Origin: Clostridia bacterium
GTDB lineage: Bacteria > Bacillota_A > Clostridia > Oscillospirales > CAG-272
Reading direction: 5' to 3'
Assembly (NCBI GenBank): GCA_017935805.1
Contig: JAGBGV010000246.1
Coordinates: forward strand, 1-5,342
Length of the DNA: 5,342 bases
This document shows, piece after piece, positions 1 to 4,581 of the stretch; the first letter of the stretch is position 1, and every line of letters starts with the position of its first letter. Made by a program: the position numbers and the translations under genes. The notes under the pieces were generated by a model that was not told the DNA's origin, did not search any database, and was given only the letters and a program-made list of their open reading frames with translations.

Positions 1-53
1 CGACCTCTCGGAGTTGACACCGCTGCTATTGTTGTGCCTATTCTGTTCTGCAT
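1..53 (-). CDS. mnmE: tRNA uridine-5-carboxymethylaminomethyl modification GTPase MnmE (5' end only)
   Basis: Only the first 17 codons and two bases of the next are in the window; the gene continues past the left edge. The visible protein is MQNRIGTTIAAVSTPRG, and the two remaining bases (CG) fit Arg. The TIAA(V/I)STPRGR start is characteristic of MnmE (TrmE), where it opens the N-terminal tetrahydrofolate-binding domain. MnmE is a cytosolic GTPase that works with MnmG to modify U34 of certain tRNAs. The ATG at 51-53 is preceded by AAGGA (complement of 60-64) at a 6-nt spacing, which supports this start. The gene is co-oriented with the lipoprotein gene and gyrA. A probable promoter of its own lies at 88-116. 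No GTPase motif can be seen because the gene is cut so early, so the call rests on the N-terminal motif alone. Confidence 0.83.
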   Translation of the reverse strand, partial: MQNRIGTTIAAVSTPRG

Positions 54-78
54 ATGCTTTCCTTTCGGAAAATTGATG

Positions 79-118
79 TAATTACAAATAATAGATAAAA
101 AAGAGGATAATTTAACGT
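79..118 (-). promoter_or_regulatory. Probable mnmE promoter
   Basis: On the minus strand GTTAAA (complement of 111-116) and TATTAT (complement of 88-93) are separated by 17 bases. They resemble a weak -35 and a good -10 element for the housekeeping sigma factor. Transcription would start near 80, giving a leader of about 27 nt before the mnmE ATG. The 40-base block matches the block upstream of gyrA (4315-4354) at 33 of 40 positions without gaps, including an identical 12-mer at 86-97. That conservation is the main reason to trust it; the -35 match by itself is poor. Confidence 0.5.
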
Positions 119-164
119 TTTATATGGATTTTTGTATAAAAAGTTAACATATAGAATGATCACC

Positions 165-199
165 CATCACTCATAACTCATAACCCATAACCCATAACT
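165..199. repeat. Tandem heptamer repeat (CATAACY, about five units)
   Basis: Five consecutive 7-mers fit CATAACY, the first being degenerate (CATCACT): CATCACT, CATAACT, CATAACC, CATAACC, CATAACT. The last unit ends at 199, inside the TGA stop codon (199-201) of the lipoprotein gene. The stop and the 3' untranslated region on the minus strand are therefore made partly of the repeat. It resembles short tandemly repeated heptamers in other bacterial genomes. Its function is unknown, and replication slippage could change the copy number. Confidence 0.75.
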
Positions 200-843
200 C
201 AATACGTTGGTGAGTCAAGTCTCCAGCCGTTCTCCGTCATCACAAGGCGAACCTCAACGTAAAAATCAAGCTCGCCGTTGTAATATGTGGGCATTTCAAC
301 AACCACAACGCCCCTCTTCTGACTTTTCACAGTCATCTCGTCCACGGAAAACTCGCGGCCAAGGGGAATCGCCTCGTCGGCAAGGTTCAGACGCACGGTA
401 AGCACGCCGTTTTGTTCAATATACATGGCGTACATTGCGCTGTGAGTGACAGTCTCGCCCTCAATGTTCTGAAGCTGACCGGAAATTCCCGCAAAAGCAC
501 GTTGGAACAGGTACTCGGAGTAATCCTCTGTAAATACCGCGAGAGTCGCATCACGAAGAGCACTCTCCGTCTGATAAGAGCAGTCCGCTGACACCGGGTG
601 ATAGTTGATCATCTCCACATCGCTATCAAAGGAGTTGTAGAACTTATCAAGAAGCTCACGATCCTCGGAAATGGGCAGACCTTCACCGAAATATACCACG
701 TTGAGCTCATATGATCTCGGCAAAAGATCCTTTAGCGCAGACCGAATTTCTTCCTCGGGATAGGTGATCTCCTCACGGCAGGACGGGAGAAAAACCGCCG
801 CTACCGTAAGGATCGCCAAAAGCAAAATTGTAAATTTTTTCAT
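199..843 (-). CDS. Putative lipoprotein of unknown function, 214 aa
   Basis: The protein opens with MKKF, a hydrophobic stretch (residues 5-19) and a lipobox L-P-S-C with the lipid-accepting cysteine at position 22. This predicts signal peptidase II processing and anchoring to the outer face of the cell membrane. The mature part is acidic and soluble. Residues 57-80 look helical. The C-terminal half (about 138-214) alternates short hydrophobic strands and ends in NGWRLDSPTY; it recalls small beta-rich or NTF2-like clostridial lipoproteins, but I cannot name a family. The reading frame is open upstream to 1002, but the ATG at 841-843 is chosen because it begins the signal peptide. The upstream extension is charged, crosses AT-rich regulatory-looking sequence and enters the repeats. 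The ribosome site is weak (GAGAAAA, about 3-4 nt upstream). The gene lies between gyrA and mnmE on the same strand, with its own AT-rich upstream region. Confidence 0.85.
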   Translation of the reverse strand: MKKFTILLLAILTVAAVFLPSCREEITYPEEEIRSALKDLLPRSYELNVVYFGEGLPISEDRELLDKFYNSFDSDVEMINYHPVSADCSYQTESALRDATLAVFTEDYSEYLFQRAFAGISGQLQNIEGETVTHSAMYAMYIEQNGVLTVRLNLADEAIPLGREFSVDEMTVKSQKRGVVVVEMPTYYNGELDFYVEVRLVMTENGWRLDSPTY

Positions 844-905
844 TAGTTTTCTCGATAATTTGTATAAATTATTGATGTGAATAAAGATATTTGTATAAGA
901 TAATA
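844..905 (-). promoter_or_regulatory. AT-rich upstream region of the lipoprotein gene, with an inverted repeat and a duplicated TTATACAAAT
   Basis: On the minus strand the decamer TTATACAAAT occurs twice (complements of 858-867 and 889-898), 31 bases apart. Either TATACA could serve as a -10 element, but no convincing -35 lies 16-18 bases upstream. The proximal copy sits inside a perfect inverted repeat, ATAATTT-GTAT-AAATTAT (855-872), which could be an operator overlapping the -10. This is a suggestion from pattern only. Confidence 0.3.
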
Positions 906-952
906 ACTTTTTTGATAGGCTAAGGACGACAACGTAAAGCCGTCTGACGTAA

Positions 953-1019
953 AAAATCCGCTTCACCCGTAGGGGCGACGTCCTCGGCTGTCTGTCGTGC
1001 AATATGGGATCTCTATAGG
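953..1019. repeat. Interspersed repeat family 1 (CACCCGTAGGGGCGA), copy A
   Basis: The 26-base left part (953-978) is identical to 1131-1156. The right part (994-1019) matches 1188-1213 at 23 of 26 positions. The middle differs completely between the copies. Here it holds no clean hairpin, whereas copy B has a perfect triloop hairpin. I know CGTAGGGGCG-type repeats from intergenic DNA of gut Clostridia. There is no coding potential worth calling. Confidence 0.75.
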
Positions 1020-1020
1020 C

Positions 1021-1107
1021 TTTGTGCAGGCTTTGGTCTCCTCATCCGGCACTTCGTGCCACCTTCTCCAACGCATTTATTCTAAATGCTGGAGAAGGCT
1101 TGATGAG
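1021..1107. repeat. Interspersed repeat family 2 (TCATCCGGCACTTCGTGCC), copy 1, with extra apical hairpin
   Basis: Bases 1021-1072 match 1343-1394 at 50 of 52 positions. The element contains GGCAC-TTC-GTGCC (1048-1060), then a stem CCTTCTCCA/TGGAGAAGG (1062-1070 with 1090-1098), and outer arms CTCATC/GATGAG (1041-1046 with 1102-1107). At the apex of the long stem lies a further perfect hairpin, GCATTTA-TTC-TAAATGC (1073-1089), which is absent from copy 2. The whole could fold as a branched cruciform or RNA structure. Confidence 0.85.
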
Positions 1108-1130
1108 GTTTCGACAAAACCGCTGAAAGA

Positions 1131-1213
1131 AAAATCCGCTTCACCCGTAGGGGCGATTACGATACTTTGTATCGTAGCTCGTCGTCCGTCGTGCAAGATG
1201 GGATTTCGATAGG
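1131..1213. repeat. Interspersed repeat family 1, copy B, carrying a TTT-triloop hairpin
   Basis: The left and right parts match copy A (953-1019). Between them is a perfect 8-bp inverted repeat, TACGATAC-TTT-GTATCGTA (1158-1176). Outside the hairpin, GGGCGA (1151-1156) can pair loosely with TCGTCC (1179-1187 region). This suggests the small hairpin was added inside an older, larger stem. No gene is present. Confidence 0.78.
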
Positions 1214-1234
1214 ATGTGCAGCCACACTCAAGCC

Positions 1235-1304
1235 TGTCATTCTGAGCTTGTCGAAGAATCCAGCAAAGATCCTTCGATTCCGCTACGCTTCACTCAGGAT
1301 GACA
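1235..1304. repeat. Palindromic interspersed repeat family 3 (TGTCATTCTGAG), copy 1
   Basis: Terminal inverted repeats TGTCATTCTGAG (1235-1246) and CTCAGGATGACA (1293-1304) pair at 11 of 12 positions. Inner arms TCGAAGAATC and GATCCTTCGA (1251-1260, 1269-1278) also pair with one mismatch, leaving a 70-bp imperfect palindrome. This type is abundant in intergenic DNA of gut Firmicutes and looks like a miniature inverted-repeat element. No target-site duplication is obvious. Translated, it gives the familiar spurious peptide HSELVEESSKDPS. Confidence 0.82.
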
Positions 1305-1342
1305 AGATAAACCGCACGCTCGTGCAAGATGAGGTTTCTTCA

Positions 1343-1403
1343 TTTGTGCAAACTTTGGTCTCCTCATCCGGCACTTCGTGCCACCTTCTCCAACAGGAGA
1401 AGG
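1343..1403. repeat. Interspersed repeat family 2, copy 2, simple apex
   Basis: This copy carries the same GGCAC-TTC-GTGCC hairpin (1370-1382), followed by CCTTCTCC (1384-1391), a 4-base loop AACA and GGAGAAGG (1396-1403). It lacks the 17-bp apical palindrome of copy 1 (1073-1089) and so probably shows the simpler state. The flanking GATGAGGTTTC (1328-1338) is also found beside copy 1 (1102-1112), but here it lies on the other side. Confidence 0.83.
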
Positions 1404-1444
1404 CTTGTATAATTTGAACTTCATCCGCTGACGGTAAAGATAGG

Positions 1445-1496
1445 TTTCACCTGTAGGGGAGGGGTCTTCCCTCCCGTCGTTCAAGTTTGAATTTCT
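1445..1496. repeat. Interspersed repeat family 1, copy C (diverged)
   Basis: TTTCACCTGTAGGGG (1445-1459) corresponds to the left part of copies A and B. The centre is a perfect 7-bp hairpin GGGAGGG-GTCTT-CCCTCCC (1457-1475). The right part reads CGTCGTTCAAGTTTGAATTTCT, positions 1475-1496. The final 15 bases (1482-1496) recur exactly at 1708-1722. Confidence 0.7.
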
Positions 1497-1521
1497 TCGC
1501 GGGGGGTCATACGTTAAAGTT

Positions 1522-1683
1522 TGTCATCCTGAGTAAAAATAACAGCAAAACATAAAGAGAACGAAGTTCTCATGGGTAGGGTCAGTGTAATGTATGGGTT
1601 TTGTTGTCATAATACCCTACCCAATCGAAGGATCTCAAAATAGATTCTTCGACTTCACACTTCGTGTTCCGCTCAGAATGACA
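1522..1683. repeat. Palindromic interspersed repeat family 3, copy 2, enlarged by nested hairpins
   Basis: Terminal arms TGTCATCCTGAG (1522-1533) and CTCAGAATGACA (1672-1683) define the element, which at 162 bp is more than twice the length of copy 1. Inside are three further inverted repeats. They are GAGAAC-GAA-GTTCTC (1557-1571), a 9-bp pair GGGTAGGGT/ACCCTACCC (1574-1582 with 1614-1622), and ACAC-TTC-GTGT (1657-1667). The last splits what would otherwise be the usual GACTTC-CGCTCAG right arm. This looks like an element that has received other small palindromes. Confidence 0.75.
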
Positions 1684-1695
1684 AGTATAGTCTGT

Positions 1696-1722
1696 TCGCC
1701 CGTCTGGCAAGTTTGAATTTCT
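1696..1722. repeat. Half copy of interspersed repeat family 1 (copy D)
   Basis: The segment CGCCCGTCTGG (from 1697) followed by the 15-mer CAAGTTTGAATTTCT (1708-1722) matches the right part of copy C. There is no left part. The family 3 element ends just upstream at 1683, so an older family 1 copy may have been interrupted or truncated there. Confidence 0.6.
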
Positions 1723-1748
1723 ATGCCAAGAGGGGAACCCCAATCACA

Positions 1749-4280
1749 TTATTCGTTTTCTTCTGCTTCTTCTGTTTCTTCCGCTTTTTCTTCTTCCTCT
1801 TCGGACTCAACAAGGGCGAAGTTCACGATCTTCTTGTCTCCAGAGAGTCTCATTACGATAACACCGGCTGCAGCTCTGCCGTATGTGGGAATGTCAGCGG
1901 CGGGTGTGCGGATCATTGTACCGTCGTTTGTGATCATGAGGATATCCTCGTTATCACGTACAACTGCGATTCCGCAAACGTCGCCTGTCTTCTGATTAAG
2001 CTTCTGAAGGATCATACCCTGGATGCCGCGACCCTTTGCTTCAAACTCGTTCGGGCTCATCTTCTTACCGAAGCCGCCTTCACTGATCGTCACAAGTGAG
2101 TTTTCAGCAGCCCATTCGTCGCCGCGCTCAATGATACAAGCACCTGCTACCTCGTCTCCCGAACGGAGTGAGATACCGCGAACGCCACGGGCACTTCTAC
2201 CCATTACGGATACCTTATTTTCGTCAAATCTCGCCGCAAGACCCTTGCGTGTAGCGATCATGATATCAGACTCGCCGTGTGTGAGACCAACAAAGATAAG
2301 CTTGTCGCCGTCGTCAAGGTTAAGTGCGATCTTACCACCCTTACGCTGGATGCGGAACTCGGACAGACGTGTGCGCTTTACAACGCCGCGACGGGTTACC
2401 ATTATCAGATAATTTCTGTCGTCGTATTCTTCGATAAGGGAAGTGTCGCTGTAGTCGGGAACGCTGATCATTGCGGTGATCTTTTCGTCCGGAGTCACGT
2501 CAATGATGTTTACGATGTTGGATCCCTTTGCTGTACGTCCTGCCTCGGGTACGCGGTACGCCTTGATCTGGTGAACTCTGCCCGTGTCGGTAAACAGCAT
2601 AAGGAAGGAGTGGGAATCCACAACTGCAACTCGCTCGATGAAGTCCTCTTCCTTGGTGGACATGCCGATAATACCCTTACCGCCGCGCTTCTGTGCAGAG
2701 TAAACGTCGGAGGGCTGGCGCTTGATATAGCCTGTATGTGTGAGGGTGATAACTGCGTTGTGACGCTCGATAAGATCCTCGAGAACGATCTCGTTTTCCG
2801 CTTCCTCGATCACTGTGCGGCGCTCGTCACCAAATCTGTTCTTGATCTCAAGCATTTCATTCTTGATGATCTCCTTGATCTTGCCCTCGTCTGCAAGAAT
2901 AGCACGGTATTCGTCAATTGCTTTATACAGCTCTGCGAGTCTTGCTTCAACCTTCTGTCTTTCAAGACCGGAGAGACGTCCCAGAGTCATCTGAACTATA
3001 GCCTGTGTCTGCTCATCGGACAGGGAGAAGCGAACCTTCAGGTTTTCTCTTGCTGTGGGTGTGTCGGGAGAATTGCGGATTATGGAAATAACCTCGTCGA
3101 TATTGTCGATAGCGATCTTGTAGCCCTCATTGATGTGAGCCTCGCGGATCGCTTTGTCAAGGTCGAATTTTACGCGGTTACGTATAACTGATTCCTGATG
3201 TGCGATGTAAACGCCAAGCACCTGACGGAGATTCAGGATCTTCGGCTCGTTATTAACCAGCGCAAGCATGATAACAGAGCAGGTTGACTCAAGCTCTGTG
3301 TACTTGTAGAACTGGTTGAGGACGATCTGCAGGTTTGCATCACGTCGGCAGTCGATAACGATCCTCATACCGTCGCGGTCGGACTCGTTGCGGATGTCGG
3401 TAACGCCTTCGATCTTCTTATCCTTTACCTGCTCAGCCATGCTGACGATAAGGGGGTCCTTCTGAACCATGTAGGGGATCTCTGTGATGATGATTCGGTG
3501 GTTTTCCTCATCAAGCTCAGCCTTTGCGCGAACCATTATGCGTCCGCGACCTGTGGAATATGCTTCGTAAATGCCGGCTGTACCGTGGATAGTTGCACCT
3601 GTGGGGAAGTCTGGCCCCTTTATGAACTGCATAAGCTCGGGCACACCTGCGTCGGGGTTTTCCATAAGGTAGATCGCACCGTCGATTACTTCACCAAGGT
3701 TGTGAGGCGGAATATTGGTCGCCATACCTACAGCGATACCGATAGCACCGTTTACAAGGAGGTTAGGGAATCTTGCAGGCAAAACTGTAGGCTCTTTACG
3801 GGTGTTGTCAAAGTTCATCGCCCAAGGAATAACGTCCTTGTCAATGTCCTTCATCATTTCTCCGGAAAGGCGCGACAAACGAGCCTCGGTATAACGGTAA
3901 GCCGCAGGGCCGTCACCGTCGATCGAACCGAAGTTACCTTTACCTTCTACCAGCATATATCGGTAAGAGAAGTCCTGAGCCATACGAACCATTGTACCGT
4001 AAACGGAGGAGTCACCGTGTGGGTGATATCTACCAAGCACGTTACCAACTGTGGTAGCGGACTTACGGAACTGCTTGTCATATGTCAGGTTGTCCTCGTA
4101 CATTGCGTAGAGCACACGTCTCTGACCGGGCTTCATGCCGTCTCTCGCATCGGGCAGTGCACGGGACACGATAACTGACATGGAATATTCAATAAAGGAT
4201 TTCTGAACTTCCTTTTCCATGTTGATCGGAAGTATCTTCTGATCTGGAAATTCAATATTATAATCAGGTTTCTTTGCCAT
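1749..4280 (-). CDS. gyrA: DNA gyrase subunit A
   Basis: The cytosolic A subunit of the GyrA2GyrB2 topoisomerase cuts and rejoins DNA and, with GyrB, uses ATP to add negative supercoils. The length of 843 aa is normal. The order is: winged-helix domain with [15 protein letters not shown] (43-57); quinolone-determining region with [11 protein letters not shown] (85-95); catalytic tyrosine Y130 in YRYTEARL, after its partner R129; tower and coiled-coil to about 500; then the C-terminal beta-pinwheel (about 505-822). The GyrA-box reads QKRGGKG (530-536), against the usual QRRGGKG; it supports DNA wrapping and excludes ParC. The tail (825-843) is almost all Glu, resembling acidic tails that tune wrapping in other GyrA proteins. 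Position 95, equivalent to E. coli D87, is Gly (codon GGT, complement of 3996-3998), while the E. coli S83 position is the sensitive-type S91. The ATG at 4278-4280 follows AAGGAG (complement of 4286-4291) by 5 nt. No gyrB is adjacent in the window. Confidence 0.98.
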   Translation of the reverse strand: MAKKPDYNIEFPDQKILPINMEKEVQKSFIEYSMSVIVSRALPDARDGMKPGQRRVLYAMYEDNLTYDKQFRKSATTVGNVLGRYHPHGDSSVYGTMVRMAQDFSYRYMLVEGKGNFGSIDGDGPAAYRYTEARLSRLSGEMMKDIDKDVIPWAMNFDNTRKEPTVLPARFPNLLVNGAIGIAVGMATNIPPHNLGEVIDGAIYLMENPDAGVPELMQFIKGPDFPTGATIHGTAGIYEAYSTGRGRIMVRAKAELDEENHRIIITEIPYMVQKDPLIVSMAEQVKDKKIEGVTDIRNESDRDGMRIVIDCRRDANLQIVLNQFYKYTELESTCSVIMLALVNNEPKILNLRQVLGVYIAHQESVIRNRVKFDLDKAIREAHINEGYKIAIDNIDEVISIIRNSPDTPTARENLKVRFSLSDEQTQAIVQMTLGRLSGLERQKVEARLAELYKAIDEYRAILADEGKIKEIIKNEMLEIKNRFGDERRTVIEEAENEIVLEDLIERHNAVITLTHTGYIKRQPSDVYSAQKRGGKGIIGMSTKEEDFIERVAVVDSHSFLMLFTDTGRVHQIKAYRVPEAGRTAKGSNIVNIIDVTPDEKITAMISVPDYSDTSLIEEYDDRNYLIMVTRRGVVKRTRLSEFRIQRKGGKIALNLDDGDKLIFVGLTHGESDIMIATRKGLAARFDENKVSVMGRSARGVRGISLRSGDEVAGACIIERGDEWAAENSLVTISEGGFGKKMSPNEFEAKGRGIQGMILQKLNQKTGDVCGIAVVRDNEDILMITNDGTMIRTPAADIPTYGRAAAGVIVMRLSGDKKIVNFALVESEEEEEKAEETEEAEENE

Positions 4281-4285
4281 ATTAG

Positions 4286-4291
4286 CTCCTT
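4286..4291 (-). promoter_or_regulatory. gyrA ribosome binding site
   Basis: AAGGAG on the minus strand lies 5 nt before the ATG at 4278-4280. It fixes the start of GyrA at MAKKPDYN. Confidence 0.85.
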
Positions 4292-4314
4292 GTAGGATAG
4301 ATAAAAAAGAAAGT

Positions 4315-4354
4315 TAATTATAAATAATAGATATAATTTGGGAAAATTTAACGT
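4315..4354 (-). promoter_or_regulatory. Probable gyrA promoter
   Basis: On the minus strand GTTAAA (complement of 4347-4352) and TATTAT (complement of 4324-4329) are 17 bases apart, giving a leader of about 36 nt. A TATAAT also follows a few bases further downstream (complement of 4317-4322), with only a weak -35. The block is 33/40 identical to the one before mnmE (79-118). The similarity extends upstream to 4384, 50 of 70 without gaps, suggesting a shared promoter design. Confidence 0.5.
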
Positions 4355-4404
4355 AATTCAGAGAATTTTGTGTGGATTATTAACCTTGCAACGGTTGTGA
4401 CAAT

Positions 4405-4424
4405 CCCCCTTTACACAAGGGAGG
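4405..4424. repeat. Degenerate palindrome, possible repeat relic
   Basis: CCCTT-TACAC-AAGGG (4407-4421) is a perfect 5-bp stem, extended outward by CC/GG with one bulged A. It resembles the cores of C-rich/G-rich palindromic repeats in related genomes. It is followed on the minus strand by the gyrA upstream region and not by a T-run, so it is not an obvious terminator. Confidence 0.4.
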
Positions 4425-4483
4425 ATAGGGTGTAGCGGAAAAATAAATTACTTTTCGAATTACGTGAGAAAAGTTTCCACAAC

Positions 4484-4578
4484 TTTTGCGAAGCAAAAAT
4501 ATAACTTTCACGAAGTGAAAATATAACTGCGAAGCAATATAACTCGACGAAGTCGAATATAACTTTCACGAAGTGAAA
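4484..4578. repeat. Array of five GAA-triloop mini-palindromes with invariant ATATAAC spacers
   Basis: Reading the plus strand, the units are TTTTGC-GAA-GCAAAA (4484-4498), TTTCAC-GAA-GTGAAA (4506-4520), TGC-GAA-GCA (4528-4536), TCGAC-GAA-GTCGA (4544-4556) and TTTCAC-GAA-GTGAAA (4564-4578). All four gaps are exactly ATATAAC (4499-4505, 4521-4527, 4537-4543, 4557-4563). The stems differ in length and sequence, but every one pairs perfectly and is closed by C-G. Units 1 and 3 contain GCGAAGC, known in DNA chemistry as an exceptionally stable mini-hairpin. The array starts three bases after the kinase stop codon, in the direction of kinase transcription, and ends about 130 bases before the gyrA promoter. 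The kinase transcript would carry the complement, with UUC loops. The function is unknown. Confidence 0.92.
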
Positions 4579-4581
4579 CTT

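Noticed and set aside
844..1002. Upstream extension of the lipoprotein frame to an ATG at 1002.
   Set aside because: The extension would bury the signal peptide 53 residues inside the protein, and it starts within an interspersed repeat. The ATG at 841-843 gives a normal lipoprotein start.
997..1484. Small open frames in the repeat mosaic (997-1212, 1214-1417, 1290-1484).
   Set aside because: They are translations of palindromic repeats, such as the typical spurious HSELVEESSKDPS peptide, with no gene-like features.
1235..1683. Insertion sequence or transposase gene in the repeat block.
   Set aside because: No open frame encodes a transposase, and no target-site duplications are evident. 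The elements are short and non-coding.
1732..1741. GGGGAACCCC just downstream of the gyrA stop as a terminator.
   Set aside because: The stem is 4 bp with a two-base loop and there is no T-run on the minus strand.
2277..4178. Long open frames on the plus strand opposite gyrA (2277-3191, 3498-4178 and smaller ones).
   Set aside because: They are antisense shadows of a clear, complete GyrA. The translations show no recognisable domain and no ribosome binding site.
4371..4481. Two near-matches to DnaA boxes (TGTGGATTA at 4371-4379, 8 of 9; GTTTCCACA at 4473-4481, 7 of 9), suggesting an origin near gyrA.
   Set aside because: Two imperfect boxes in AT-rich DNA are expected by chance. There is no dnaA, no box cluster and no clear unwinding element. 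The first also lies in the stretch shared with the mnmE upstream region.
4484..4578. CRISPR array.
   Set aside because: Spacing is only 18-22 bases. The constant part is a 7-nt spacer plus a 5-base apex, and the variable parts are self-complementary, unlike unique CRISPR spacers. No cas genes are present.
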